Shown piece after piece: positions 1 to 9,562 of a stretch of DNA of 64,000 nt. A program made the position numbers and the translations under genes. The stretch comes from Fabrea salina. Lineage: Eukaryota; Ciliophora; Heterotrichea; Heterotrichida; Fabreidae. How positions within the stretch are numbered: position 1 is the first letter of the stretch; each line of letters starts with the position of its first letter. Below the pieces are notes generated by a model. That model saw only the letters and a program-made list of their open reading frames with translations. It made no database searches and was not told the origin of the DNA. The stretch covers positions 62,001-126,000 of the forward strand of contig JALIHJ010000002.1 in the NCBI GenBank assembly GCA_022984795.1. Reading direction: 5' to 3'.

Positions 1-200
1 AGGTGGCAATATTCAACGGCAAGTACGACAAAGCTGTGCCTAAAGAAGACTCTGAGCTTTTGAAGAAAAGCATCAACCCAAAGTACTTAGTGCACTACAA
101 CGATGAGTACGAAATAGACCACGGAGGGTTTTTATTCGGCTGCAACATGAGTTACTTCCAAGACGTTTTGTATCTTTTGTCAAGTGTAAATAATTGTTAA
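1..200 (+). CDS. C-terminal end of an acid-lipase-like alpha/beta hydrolase (5' partial)
   Basis: The frame is open from the left edge and ends at TAA 198-200, leaving about 65 residues. The pattern G-x-x-D near the start, then a stretch ending in an I-D-H-G-G-F motif and F-x-x-V-L-Y-L-L, resembles the last part of lysosomal/gastric acid lipases. In those enzymes the catalytic Asp sits in G-x-x-D and the catalytic His in a N/D-H-x-D/G-F segment. The nucleophile Ser would lie left of the window. If this is right, the protein hydrolyses lipid esters in a lysosome or phagosome. The assignment rests on a short tail only. The next gene starts one base after this stop. Confidence 0.5.
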   Translation, partial: VAIFNGKYDKAVPKEDSELLKKSINPKYLVHYNDEYEIDHGGFLFGCNMSYFQDVLYLLSSVNNC

Positions 201-201
201 T

Positions 202-456
202 ATGGCAACAAAGAAAAAGATACGCAGAGTTCCCAAACAACGTGAAAAGAACCTCCAGGAAGAGTTTAACTGTCCTAACTGCAAAGGAGTAAAAACTCTA
301 GAAGTTAAGTTTTTGAAAGAACACATAGGAGTGTTGTTGTGTCGGATGTGCAAAGTAACCTGGTCAACGCGCACCAACAGTCTGAGCCAACCCATCGACG
401 TGTACTCTGAGTGGGTTGATGACTGCATTAAAAGGAAGAACGGATTCTTTAATTAA
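202..456 (+). CDS. ELOF1: Transcription elongation factor 1 homolog (Elf1/ELOF1)
   Basis: This 84-residue protein has the family's size and layout. A basic N-terminus (MATKKKIRR) is followed by a zinc ribbon with CPNC at about residue 24 and CRMC at about 48, then the conserved tail ending in Y-S-E-W-V-D-D-C. Elf1 binds RNA polymerase II on chromatin and helps passage through nucleosomes and transcription-coupled repair. The ATG lies one base after the stop of the upstream gene. Its TAA overlaps the TAA of the opposite-strand gene inside a single TTAA. Confidence 0.9.
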   Translation: MATKKKIRRVPKQREKNLQEEFNCPNCKGVKTLEVKFLKEHIGVLLCRMCKVTWSTRTNSLSQPIDVYSEWVDDCIKRKNGFFN

Positions 457-914
457 ATGTACAGCTTCATATACTCAGAAATAGAGTGAGAGTCCCTGCT
501 TCCAGTGTACTTCTCTATGAACTTGCCATCATTAAACAAAAGCATAGTTGGGTAGTCTTTAATTGCCCAGTCTGTTTTAGCTTTAGTGTTTTCCTGGGCG
601 TTGATTTCCGCCAGAACTAAGTTTGTGCTGTTAAGGATTCTAGCAGCTTCTTCGTAAGCAGGAGCGAGTCTTTTGCAGTGCACACACCAAGGCACGTAAA
701 ACTTCACTAGTATCACTTTGTTGTTTAAAACAGCATCTTTGATTGTTTGGTCGTTTAGAACTAGCACGTTGCTGGGTTGCGTACTTAACTGTGGCTGAGA
801 GGTGTTATTCTGGACTAGCAACAAGACTAACATAAAAGCCCCTAGAACAGCTAATCCCCAGTATATCCTGAATCTTTTATTTCTGATGTACACTAGAAGT
901 TGGTAAATGTCCAT
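453..914 (-). CDS. Membrane-anchored thioredoxin-domain protein (PDI-like)
   Basis: The protein has 153 residues. One hydrophobic segment at about 19-35 follows a short basic N-terminus, so it is a signal anchor or a signal peptide. The rest is a single thioredoxin fold with the active site W-C-V-H-C at about 95-99, a cis-Pro region D-Y-P-T-M and a final strand G-K-F-I-E-K-Y. CVHC is close to the CGHC of protein disulfide isomerases, so an oxidoreductase of the secretory pathway is likely. No KDEL-type tail is present. It converges on the ELOF1 gene and shares stop-codon bases with it. Confidence 0.8.
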   Translation of the reverse strand: MDIYQLLVYIRNKRFRIYWGLAVLGAFMLVLLLVQNNTSQPQLSTQPSNVLVLNDQTIKDAVLNNKVILVKFYVPWCVHCKRLAPAYEEAARILNSTNLVLAEINAQENTKAKTDWAIKDYPTMLLFNDGKFIEKYTGSRDSHSISEYMKLYI

Positions 915-964
915 TAATTTAGTTACTAAGAAGAAGTCAAGTAAATAGTAAGAGGTTAATGTGT

Positions 965-1309
965 TTACCAGTCGTCCTCGTCATCGCCGAAAAGTCCCAT
1001 CCCTCCTTCAAGAGCGTCTTCGTCTTCGTCTTCTTGTTTAGGGGCTTCTTCTTCAGCCTTTTCTTCAGCAGCAGCTCCTCCTGTAGCACCGCCACTTGAA
1101 ACAGCTCCGCTGCCTACAGATTGGAGTTTTGGAAGGCCACCTTTAATCACTTCTTCGAGTTCTTTATCGTTGAGGTACTCGCAAAGACCTTTAGCTCGTG
1201 AGTCATCAAATTCGCCTCCTACTGCACTGATAATCTTTTCAAGGTCTGCTGTTGTGGGCTTTTGGTTTCCGCTCAACCAAGCTAAGGCATAAGCACAGAG
1301 GTATTTCAT
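965..1309 (-). CDS. RPLP2: 60S acidic ribosomal protein P2
   Basis: The start MKYLCAYALAWLSG matches the P2 dimerisation domain. Then come the usual flexible Ala/Gly/Glu hinge (about 70-95) and an acidic tail. P2 forms the lateral stalk with P0 and P1 and recruits translational GTPases. The ATG at 1309 is chosen because the six codons before it begin with a GTG and are not part of the family. The C-terminus is odd: the usual DDDMGFGLFD is replaced by a G-G-M-G-L-F-G stretch followed by DDEDDW. Confidence 0.9.
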   Translation of the reverse strand: MKYLCAYALAWLSGNQKPTTADLEKIISAVGGEFDDSRAKGLCEYLNDKELEEVIKGGLPKLQSVGSGAVSSGGATGGAAAEEKAEEEAPKQEDEDEDALEGGMGLFGDDEDDW

Positions 1310-1412
1310 CTTTATAATCTCTGCCACAAATGAATATGGCTATATGCCTTTCCAGCGACAACTAGGGCTTACTCAAGAGTTATTTAACAAAAGTGTTAGT
1401 AAAATGGCAAAA

Positions 1413-2825
1413 CTACTTGGTTCTTCTTTTCTTTGAAGTCTTCTTTTTTTTGGGTATGTTTTCAGCAATGCACTTTGAAGAATCAAAAGAGACGTCGTTG
1501 ATTCTTGGGAGTTCTTTTTTGAAGTCGCATTTGGAGTCATCTGTGGAGTCCTCGAAGTTCTTCACGTTCAAAGGCGACCTCCTTCTGTTTGAAAAGTTAA
1601 CTTTGAAACTTTCGTCAAAAGTCCGGTTGGCTCTTGACAGGCTGGAACGGCACCTCAAAGTGTTTTTGTTCACAGCTGAAAAAGGAGACTTTGACTTTCT
1701 TTGGAAAATAGACAAGTCTGACTTCCTGGGACTTCGAGTAGAAAGTCTGACTTTGCGTGTGATTCTTTTTTGGGTTTTTGCAGTTTTGCACTCTGAGTTG
1801 TAGGTTTCTTTTACTTGCTTAAGAATGGAAGAGTTCTCTGGAAGGAAAGTCCTAGCTACTTCCAAGGCTTTTTTCAACCAAGAAAGGCTTTCAGAGTGGT
1901 TTTTCTCAGAAGCACAGTCTCTAAGGAGAGTTTTGGTTTCAGTGCCTAAGGAGTAGTAAGACAAAACAAGCAAAACTACTTTTTCTAAAACGTTGTCTCT
2001 AGTGATTTCACTGTGGATTCCAACTTCTTCTTCGAGTTTTTCGAGTGAAATAGGTTCTAGTCTCAGCAGTTCACTGAAGCTGACCTGTGCCACCCAGTCT
2101 TCAGGGTCACTTACACTGAGCATCTCTTTAAAAGTGCTGCTTTTTTTGCTGGAACTACTTAAACTTTCGCTGATTACAAACTGAAGAATAGGTTTGACTT
2201 TCACTACAAGGTCGTGGTAGTGTTTGTAGTGGGGACTTTTGAGTAGGTTGTACTGGGGATTGCCAATTCTTCTTCTAAGTTTCCTAGAGTTAAAAAGTAC
2301 TTTGTGGGTGCTGAGGTGGCTCTCACAAAGTTTGTAGGTGTTTTGGAAGATGCTCAAAGAGTAGTTCAGAGCTTGTTTGGCTTGGTCCAAAGCAAAGTTG
2401 TGTCTGCCCATGATAGAGTAGACTTTTGAAAGTTGCAAGTGAACTTTGCAGAGGTACTTGCCACTCTTGACTTTTTCGCCAATGTCCCTGCACAAGGAGT
2501 CTCCGTTTTTAAATAAGTTAGAGTGGCTTTCAAGGGTTTGGGTTCTGTTTTGCACTGCAGCTTCTAAGTAGTAAGAAGCATTAGCAAGGTCATTTAAGTA
2601 AAAGTAACACACTCCAAGGTTATGCAGAGTTGCCAAAACGTAGTTGGGGTGCAGTGGGCCTCCTTGGTTTGTAAGTTCAGCAATTAACTCTTCTCCGTGA
2701 CTCAGGGCATTTATAGAGTTTTTGTAGTCGTCTGACTCGAAAAAGTTCTCAGCCAGTTGGAGGTACTCCTCTATCAAACCAGGGACTTCTCTTTCAGATA
2801 TAACAGTCTCACTCTCTACATCCAT
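1413..2825 (-). CDS. TPR-domain protein with basic C-terminus, function unknown
   Basis: The protein has 470 residues. The N-terminal part (about 15-180) holds degenerate tetratricopeptide helices, with paired patterns such as ATLHNLGVCYFYLNDLANAS and LQLSKVYSIMGRHNFALDQAK. The middle is helical. The C-terminal third is rich in Arg, Ser and Lys and ends in a cluster of lysines and arginines that could be a nuclear signal or bind nucleic acid or microtubules. TPRs usually mediate protein contacts. No enzyme motif is seen. ATG at 2825 is preceded by AT-rich sequence; the stop is TAG. Confidence 0.75.
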   Translation of the reverse strand: MDVESETVISEREVPGLIEEYLQLAENFFESDDYKNSINALSHGEELIAELTNQGGPLHPNYVLATLHNLGVCYFYLNDLANASYYLEAAVQNRTQTLESHSNLFKNGDSLCRDIGEKVKSGKYLCKVHLQLSKVYSIMGRHNFALDQAKQALNYSLSIFQNTYKLCESHLSTHKVLFNSRKLRRRIGNPQYNLLKSPHYKHYHDLVVKVKPILQFVISESLSSSSKKSSTFKEMLSVSDPEDWVAQVSFSELLRLEPISLEKLEEEVGIHSEITRDNVLEKVVLLVLSYYSLGTETKTLLRDCASEKNHSESLSWLKKALEVARTFLPENSSILKQVKETYNSECKTAKTQKRITRKVRLSTRSPRKSDLSIFQRKSKSPFSAVNKNTLRCRSSLSRANRTFDESFKVNFSNRRRSPLNVKNFEDSTDDSKCDFKKELPRINDVSFDSSKCIAENIPKKKKTSKKRRTK

Positions 2826-2861
2826 ATTATTTAACTTACTTTGAAATCACGTTCTTAAATA

Positions 2862-5800
2862 ATGAATTCCCAGCAAAGTTTATCAGAACCACTTCTAGGA
2901 ACCCAGCAAAAACCCAAGGACACCAGAGAAATACACCTAGACGGAACTACAGTGCCCAGGAAGTTCACTCACAACGCAGTGACTAACACCAAGTATAACA
3001 TCGTCACTTTTTTGCCTTTGGTTCTTTGGAATCAGTTCAAGTACTTCTTCAACTTTTTCTTTTTAGGAATAACTCTGTCACAACTAGTGCCTCAGCTGCA
3101 AGTGGGGTACTTGTTTACCTACTTAGCTCCTCTGGTTTTTGTTTTAACTATCACCATCATCAAAGAAGCCTACGATGACCTTTTGAGGATGCGCAGGGAC
3201 AAAGAAGTCAACTCCCAAACCTACTCCAAAATCACTCGCAAAGGAACCCAAGACGTCCAAGCTGCCCAAATCAAAGTAGGCAACCTCATCGAAATCAAAG
3301 CTAACCAACGCATTCCTGCAGACATGGTGTTGATGCACACCACTGAAGAGTCAGGCACAGTCTTTATAAGAACAGACCAACTAGACGGAGAAACTGACTG
3401 GAAACTCAGGAAAGCTGTGAACTTCACGCAACAACTCAGCTTGGCAGAACTCAGACAAGTCCAAGCTAGAGTGACTGTAGAGACTCCGCAACAAAACATT
3501 TACGGCTTCGAAGGAACCGCTGAAGTCGAAATGGGAACTGGAGTGATGAGTGAAGCCTTGACTTTGGAACACACTTTGTGGACAAGCACTGTTTTGGCTT
3601 CAGGAACTGCAGTGGGTTTGGTAGTTTACACAGGAAAAGACACCAGAAGTGCTAGGAACTCAAAAACACCTTCTCAGAAACTAGGAGTTTGTGACCAAGA
3701 ACTGAGCTTTTTGTCGTTTCTGTTGTTTTTGTTGATGGTGGTTTGGGCCTTTGCAATAACTGCTATGGCAGGACTGACTAGTAACTGGTACTTTTTGTTT
3801 TTGAAGTTTTTGTTGCTGTTGTCTTCAGTGATTCCTATAAGCTTAAGAGTAAACTTGGACATGGGCAAGTTGTGGTACTGCAACTTGATATCAAGGGACA
3901 AGTCGATCAAAAACACCATTGCTCGCAACTCAAACATTCCAGAGGAACTAGGCAGGATCCAGTACCTCATGACTGACAAAACAGGAACTTTGACTCAGAA
4001 CGAAATGGTGTTTAAAAAAGCCAGTTTGAGTTTTGGGTGCTTTTCTGAAGGCGACTCAGAAGCTATGGAAAGAGTTCAAGAAACTACTTGAAGAAAAAGT
4101 CCACTTGGGCAAAAAGGAAACTGCAGTCAAGAACCTAGTCACTGCTTTGGCTTTGTGCCACAACGTGACTCCAGTTACAGACGAAGTGGGCCAAAAGTCC
4201 TACCAAGCTAGTTCTCCAGATGAAGTAGCTCTTGTGAAGTTTGCAGAAAAAGTAGGTTTGGAACTGGTGGAGAGGAGACAAGACTACATGGTGCTGAAAC
4301 TCCCTTCTGGAGAGTTTGACTACTACACCATCCACAACGTGTTTCCATTTTCGTCGGAAACCAAAAGAATGGGGATTCTGGTTCAAAACAGAAAAACAGG
4401 CAAAGTGAGCTTTTTCTTGAAAGGAGCTGAAGACGTTATGCAGACCAAAGTTTCCCAACAAGAAGCTGTGCGTCTGACTGAAGAGTGCGAAAACCTAGGA
4501 AGGGAAGGTCTGCGGACTTTGATTGTGGCCTACAAAGAACTTAGTTTGCAGGAGTTGGAAGTCTGGAAGAAAAAGTACGACTTGGCCAGCAAAAGTTTTG
4601 GAAAAAGAGAAAAAGAAGTCTCCAAAGTAGTGGAAAGTTTAGAAGAAAACCTCAGTTCTTTAGGAGTCACTGGTGTTGAAGACAAACTCCAACACGACGT
4701 TCCCCAAACTATAGAAAACATGAGGAATGCAGGCATGTCTGTGTGGATCCTCACTGGAGACAAAGTAGAAACTGCTGAGTGCATTGCTATAAGCACCAGA
4801 CTCAAAACTAAGAACCAAAGGTTCTACGAGATCTGCAACGTAAGGGATCCTTTGGAACTCGAGGCTAAGTTCAAAGAGTACCCTGAACTCTCTGTTAAAA
4901 GTTTAGTGCTGGTGATTGACGGAACTACTTTGCAGGTTGCTTTGAGTCAGTTCGAAAAGGAGTTTATAGAAGTGGCTTCTTTGGCGCCTGCAGTAGTGTG
5001 CTGCAGAGTAGCTCCTACTCAGAAGACCCAAATTGTGGAAGCACTTAAAAAGTACAAAAAGGAAAGAGTCTGTTCTGTAGGAGACGGAGGCAACGACGTA
5101 GGAATGATCCAAGCAGCACACATAGGAATAGGAATCGAAGGCAAAGAAGGCAAACAAGCTAGTTTGGCTGCTGACTTTTCTATCAGTGAGTTCAAGTCGC
5201 TCAACAGACTTATTTTGTGGCACGGAAGACTTTCTTATAAACGCACAGCTAAGCTGGGTCAGTTTGTGTTCCACAGAGGGTTGATTATCTCAGTGATTCA
5301 GTTTTGTTTCAGTTGTATGTTTTACTTCAGTCCGATTCCTCTTTACAACGGGTTTTTGATGCTGGGCTACACAACTATTTACACAATGATGCCAGTGTTT
5401 TCTTTGGTGCTGGACGAAGACGCAAGCATCAAAGCTATTATGCAGTTCCCCAACCTGTACGCAAGCATCCAGAACGGCAAAGCGTTGAGTTGGTACTTGT
5501 TTTTGGTGTGGGTGTGGAAGAGCTTTTACCAGGGAGGAAGTATAATTGTTTTGTCGCTTTACTTGTTTCCAGACACTAACTTCGTCAACATAGTAGCCAT
5601 TACCTTTACTGCGTTGATCTTCACAGAGCTTCTGAACGTAGTGACAGAAATAGACAACTTCCACTGGGGAATGGGGGTTTCGGAAGTAGTTACTATCATC
5701 ATTTACACAACCAGTATGTTTGTGCAGAAGAACTACTTCGACTTGGAGTTTGTGTTTTCTTGGGACTTTGTTTGGAGAGTAGCAGTGATTACAAGTGTGT

Positions 5801-5871
5801 CTTGGTTGCCCATCCACTTAATTAGAGTCACTATGGACAAACTGGACCCTGAAGACAGACAAAAGGTCTAA
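2862..5871 (+). CDS. P4-type ATPase (phospholipid flippase, Neo1/ATP9 type), one frame break
   Basis: About 1,002 residues. Visible landmarks are DGET in the actuator domain, the P4-typical PISLRVNL in M4, the phosphorylation motif DKTGTLTQNE (Asp at about 372), SPDEVALVKF in the nucleotide domain, LTGDK, GDGGNDVGM in the hinge, and six C-terminal membrane segments. The ALCHNVTP and SPDE context resembles Neo1/ATP9, which work in Golgi/endosomes without a Cdc50 subunit. The frame shifts by +1 near 4069-4072, where GGAAAGAG seems to hold one A too many; the first frame stops at TGA 4089-4091. No 15- or 16-base GT-AG segment explains it. This is either an assembly indel or a broken allele. The small gap to the next gene (6 bases) is typical here. 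Confidence 0.88.
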
Positions 5872-5877
5872 TAATAA

Positions 5878-6465
5878 ATGGCAAGAGATAACACTGCTGA
5901 AAGGTGCGTCTTCGTAGGCAACATTCCTTACGACGCCAAAGAAGAAGACCTTAAAACCTTTTTTGAAAGAGTAGGTCCTGTTGTGAGTTTCCGACTCATA
6001 AGGGACCGCGAAAGCAACAAGCCTAAAGGCTACGGGTTTTGCGAGTTCTTTGAAAAGGAGTACGCAAGGTCTGCTATACGCAACATGAACGAAATTGAGT
6101 TTTCCGGAAGGAGTTTGAGAGTGGACTACTCTGAAAAACACAGAAGTGCTTTGCAGTTCCCCGAAGTTCCTAGACAACAAAACAGTGTGCAGGACGTGTT
6201 GTCGCGAGTCACTCCTCAGGAAGGCATGTACTTGCTGGGCTTGTTGCAGCAGTATGCTTACTACAACGAAGAGGAGCTTTACCAAGTACTGAAGGCAAAG
6301 CCTTACCTGTTGTTTGCGTTGCTGAAGTTAATGCACCGCATGAACAACGAGTACAGTGACTTCAAAGCTCCAAGGCCCCAAAACAACATGCAGGAAGGAC
6401 TGCTTCCTCTGCCTGCTGAAGAGTTTATGTTTATGCCGCCTTATTATAATATGAGACCTTACTAA
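5878..6465 (+). CDS. CSTF2: Cleavage stimulation factor 64 kDa-like RNA-binding protein
   Basis: The 195-residue protein has one RRM at about 10-88 with RNP2 CVFVGNIP and RNP1 KGYGFCEF. It is followed by the CstF64 hinge domain (VQDVLSRVTPQEGMYLLGLL, then helices to about 155). CstF64 binds the GU-rich element downstream of the poly(A) site during mRNA 3'-end formation. Animal homologs are much longer, with a Pro/Gly-rich region and a C-terminal Pcf11-binding helix; both are absent here. Compact 3' ends in this genome make the small size interesting, but the protein looks intact. Confidence 0.88.
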   Translation: MARDNTAERCVFVGNIPYDAKEEDLKTFFERVGPVVSFRLIRDRESNKPKGYGFCEFFEKEYARSAIRNMNEIEFSGRSLRVDYSEKHRSALQFPEVPRQQNSVQDVLSRVTPQEGMYLLGLLQQYAYYNEEELYQVLKAKPYLLFALLKLMHRMNNEYSDFKAPRPQNNMQEGLLPLPAEEFMFMPPYYNMRPY

Positions 6466-6496
6466 GTAATAGTAGCAGTAAATTACTTATGTATAA

Positions 6497-6823
6497 CTAA
6501 TTAACTCCTGGAAGAACTGGAGAGCTTGGCTCATCAGTGCTGAAGGAGTTATTCATTCCTAAAAACTTTTCGTCAAAAACTACAGGGTTTACAATAGGAC
6601 GTTTAGGGAGGGTGTAAGAAGGAGTTTGATGTACAGAGGAGTCCACAAAAGGTAAGTTGGGCATTGAGTGTCGGGAAAGGATTCGCGTGATTTCTTGGTC
6701 GATTTCAGCTGCTTCTTGAGGACTAAAGAAGAAAGGGTTGGTTTTTCGAGGCGGTAAACTCAGTCTTCTAGGCTGAGGGGAAAGTATTTCTGTTTGTTTT
6801 CGGTTTCTGTGAGCCTCTTCCAT
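6497..6823 (-). CDS. Small hypothetical protein
   Basis: This 108-residue protein is not recognised. It is polar and rich in Pro, Ser and Arg, with no membrane segment or zinc motif. A short helical stretch FFSPQEAAEIDQEITRILSR at about 33-52 is the only part likely to fold. The ATG at 6823 is 19 bases downstream of the stop of the next gene on the same strand. No 15-base intron joins the two. Confidence 0.6.
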   Translation of the reverse strand: MEEAHRNRKQTEILSPQPRRLSLPPRKTNPFFFSPQEAAEIDQEITRILSRHSMPNLPFVDSSVHQTPSYTLPKRPIVNPVVFDEKFLGMNNSFSTDEPSSPVLPGVN

Positions 6824-6842
6824 GTTATTATGATTAGTTTAT

Positions 6843-7073
6843 TTACAGTTCGAAGTTTTGGGTTTTGATCACTTTCATCATAGTTTGTTTATGAGTTGCA
6901 AGTAGTTTAGAGAACCTTGTTTCGAAGTCTTGGAGGAACTGGTTGACTTGGCTTTTGGGGGTTTTGGGAACAGCAGCTGTTTTGCTGCGTCTGAAGTCCC
7001 TTTGAAAAGGACTCTGGACTTCGGGAGTGAGTAGGTCTAGTTGTTCCTGGTCCTTGGTGACTAACTTAGCCAT
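6843..7073 (-). CDS. Small hypothetical protein
   Basis: This 76-residue protein is not recognised. The first 40 residues are polar and probably disordered. The last 35 (QVNQFLQDFETRFSKLLATH and on) could form one amphipathic helix. It starts 57 bases from the divergent Tom22-like gene. Confidence 0.55.
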   Translation of the reverse strand: MAKLVTKDQEQLDLLTPEVQSPFQRDFRRSKTAAVPKTPKSQVNQFLQDFETRFSKLLATHKQTMMKVIKTQNFEL

Positions 7074-7130
7074 TCAAATTTAAATGTCAAAGCATTGAAT
7101 TGCACCACCATTATAATTAAGAGGACGAAA

Positions 7131-7400
7131 ATGCAGGAGGCCCAAAAAGAACTACGCTACCAAAAGATTCTGAGACAAATAAAGAACTCCAAGCTCTGGA
7201 ACGGGTACGTAAAGTACTACGCTTCCAAAACCTGGGGCACTACCAAACAGTTGTTTTGGGCAGTAAGCACAGGAGCCATTGTGGTGTTGCTACCTCTTGC
7301 ACTCGAAGCTACAATTGAAGGGGAAATGCAAGCCCAGCATATCTCAAGTCAACTCGGAAGTGCAGGAATCAACCCCGATATCCAGTACAGGGCTTATTAA
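7131..7400 (+). CDS. Tom22-like mitochondrial import receptor subunit
   Basis: The protein has 89 residues. A basic helix leads into a conserved-looking S-K-T-W-G-T-T-K segment and a single membrane helix with W-A-V-S-T-G-A-I-V-V-L-L-P-L-A-L-E (about 46-62), followed by a short tail. The Trp/Thr-rich approach and the Leu-Pro-Leu-x-x-E end of the membrane helix are the Tom22 pattern; Tom22 is a central subunit of the outer-membrane TOM translocase. The acidic cytosolic N-terminus of animal and fungal Tom22 is missing, as in the short plant form. ATG 7131 is used because the upstream frame begins only with TTG. Confidence 0.6.
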   Translation: MQEAQKELRYQKILRQIKNSKLWNGYVKYYASKTWGTTKQLFWAVSTGAIVVLLPLALEATIEGEMQAQHISSQLGSAGINPDIQYRAY

Positions 7401-7414
7401 TGTTAGATAAGTTT

Positions 7415-9550
7415 TTAACTGTGGTGAACCGAAGCTTCTCCCAGAAGGTTGCCTAGAGTGTGCATGATTAAGTTTTGCCTGACTTCTTTGTGGGGCTTGT
7501 TGGTTTCCCAAGGAATCTGAAGCACTCCTACCAAGCCACTTTGGTGCAACAGTGGAATGAAACATATCGGCAAAGTAGTTTCTAGGTCGCATATTGAGTT
7601 GTAGCGTGAGTCGTTGTAGGGGTCTTTTATGTACTCTGAAATCCGACTGCGAATGACGTGTCCAGTAATTCCTGTGTAGTGGTTCAAAACAGTGTCTTTC
7701 TCTTCAAAAATCAGAATCTTCTGGTCTTTAAGAAGACAGATCCTGGCAGTGGCTGTGTTGAAGATCTGAGTCATGTACCTTTGAGCAGTAAGTACTACTT
7801 CTTTCAAACTAGCTGCACTCAAAGTAGCTATGGAACAACTAAGGAGTTCCTCAAGCATTCTGTTGATTGTAAACACTGAGTAGGTAGAAAGGTTCTTGCC
7901 AGTTAGAGAAGCTATTGCAGGTAAGATGAGTTCACACAAGTACTCGTCGTCGTAAGTGAACTTTCCTGCACAGCTGTTGGTGACTTGAATGACTCCAAGT
8001 ATGTTTTGGGAGTCCTGACTCAGCACAGGGTAAGCCATTAAGGAACTGACTTTGAAGTCCAGTCCTAAGTTCACACACTTTTCTTGGGCCTGCTCAGGTG
8101 AGTTGAGTACTAGTTTTTCGTTCCACAAAAACATTGAGTTGAAAAAGCTTTCTTGGTAGGAAAAACGAGTTTCTTTTGAGTACCTGTTGAGAGTCCAAAA
8201 GGTTTGGGTGTTTTCGTCGTACACCCAGTAAATGCAGTTTTCAGCGTTGACTAAAACAGGCACTTCAGCGTTGACTTTGGAAATCAAAGACTCTAAGTTG
8301 GTGCAAGAAGCTATTCTGCCTAAGATACTTCTTAAAAGCGAAGTGTTGTCTACGAAGTCGTTCATCTGCATAACTTTGTTGATGAAGGGTTTTAGGAGTT
8401 CTTGGTTTTCTAGGTCAAGTGCTTTGCAGCCCCTTTCTAAAACAGCACAGATAAAGTTTTTTTGGGGGTCTTCTAAGTTCTGGATTCTGAACTGGAGTGA
8501 CCTGGGTTGGTTGATTTCTCGGTGAAGGAGTTCTACTTGGTAGTCGTCAATGGCTTCCATAACGTCTTGTCTGCCAGCTACGTTAAGTTTGGTGTTGAGT
8601 CTGGCTATTTTTTTGTTGAGTCGTAGAATGCAGTCTTTAAGGTCTTCTTTTTGTTTTTTGCTGAGTGGACTTTACAGTTCTGAGATTTCTTTGCGGTAGT
8701 CTTGGGCGTCTCTGAGGAGCACTGTAATGGAAGCTTTGAGTTTGCTAAGTGGGCTTTGGGAGTCAGAGTTGTCGCAGTTAGACATGATCCAGAGTCCTTC
8801 TTCGAGGGTTTGGATTTTAAGCGTGATTTCTAGCTAGGACTTACGGGAAAACCTTTGTCTTTCGGTCATGATGGTTTTTTGGAGGCGGGTGTTTTCTTCT
8901 TCGAGTTTCTTGACTTTGTCTTTGAGTTCTTTAAGTTCTTTTTCGTTTTGGGTGCATCTTCTGTGGATGGCTTGGTACTTGTTTTTGACTGAAGCTAGTT
9001 GCATGTTTTTGGAGACTAGTTCGCGGTTCTTAATGCCTAGTTCTATTTCGATGTGGGAGGAGTAAGCGCACTTGTCAGCCATAAGTAGGATGTCGTGCTT
9101 GAGTTCTTTAGAGTTCTTTTCAGATATTTTGGAGTTTTCAACTGAGTATACTACGCTCTCCAGTTCTTGGATCTTTGTAAGCAACTTAGCAAAGGAGTCT
9201 CTTTCTTTGTGTATAAGTGCAACTAGCACTTTCTTCATCTCTGAAACTTCCATTTGCTCAACTGAACTGCTGAGCAAAAACTCAGGTGTGTAGGTTTTCG
9301 GCACAGCGTAGTTTCTAGTGAGTATGTTAGTGTGTGCCCGGTACTCTTTGTGGGAGTAGTTGTACTTTTGGCGATGAGTCTGTTGGGGAAGGGTTTCTTT
9401 ACTCGTTGCAGGTCTTTGTTTTTCGAACTCAGGAAGGTTTATGGAGTGCTGGGTGCTTTTAAAGGTTTTTCTGGAGGTTTTGGCCTTCCTGAGGGGTCGG
9501 GAGCTTAGTAAAGCAGATCCTTCACTGGTGGAGTGGAATAAATTACTCAT
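7415..9550 (-). CDS. Coiled-coil protein with two GAF domains (two 15-base introns)
   Basis: Three exons (9550-8845, 8829-8676, 8660-7415) give 701 residues. The N-terminal 100 residues are polar. Residues about 110-320 are heptad-rich coiled coil that runs without a break across both introns. Two GAF-like domains follow at about 390-535 and 555-701, with patterns such as GVIQVTNS and GVLQIPWE. GAF domains bind small ligands such as cyclic nucleotides and often dimerise through coiled coils, so a ciliary or signalling role is possible but inferred. Removing the two GT...AG segments restores one frame of exactly 702 codons. Confidence 0.85.
8661..8675 (-). other. 15-base intron
   Basis: On the minus strand it reads GTAAAGTCCACTCAG. 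The flanking exons read ISEL then KKQKEDL after removal. In the unspliced frame it carries an in-frame TAA. Confidence 0.8.
8830..8844 (-). other. 15-base intron
   Basis: On the minus strand it reads GTAAGTCCTAGCTAG. It holds in-frame TAG codons; removal joins two coiled-coil segments in frame. Confidence 0.85.
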
Positions 9551-9562
9551 TTAAAGGATTTA

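Noticed and set aside
4010-4024. GTTTAAAAAAGCCAG as a 15-base intron near the flippase frame break
   Set aside because: It lies inside conserved P4-ATPase sequence after DKTGT, and 15 bases cannot correct a one-base shift.
5290-5817. Long antisense frames over the flippase and other genes
   Set aside because: They are shadows of strongly biased codons on the coding strand, start with non-ATG codons or lack any family similarity.
6497-7073. The two small minus-strand frames as one gene with an intron
   Set aside because: No GT...AG segment of 15 or 16 bases bridges the stop of one and the start of the other; the frames are independent.
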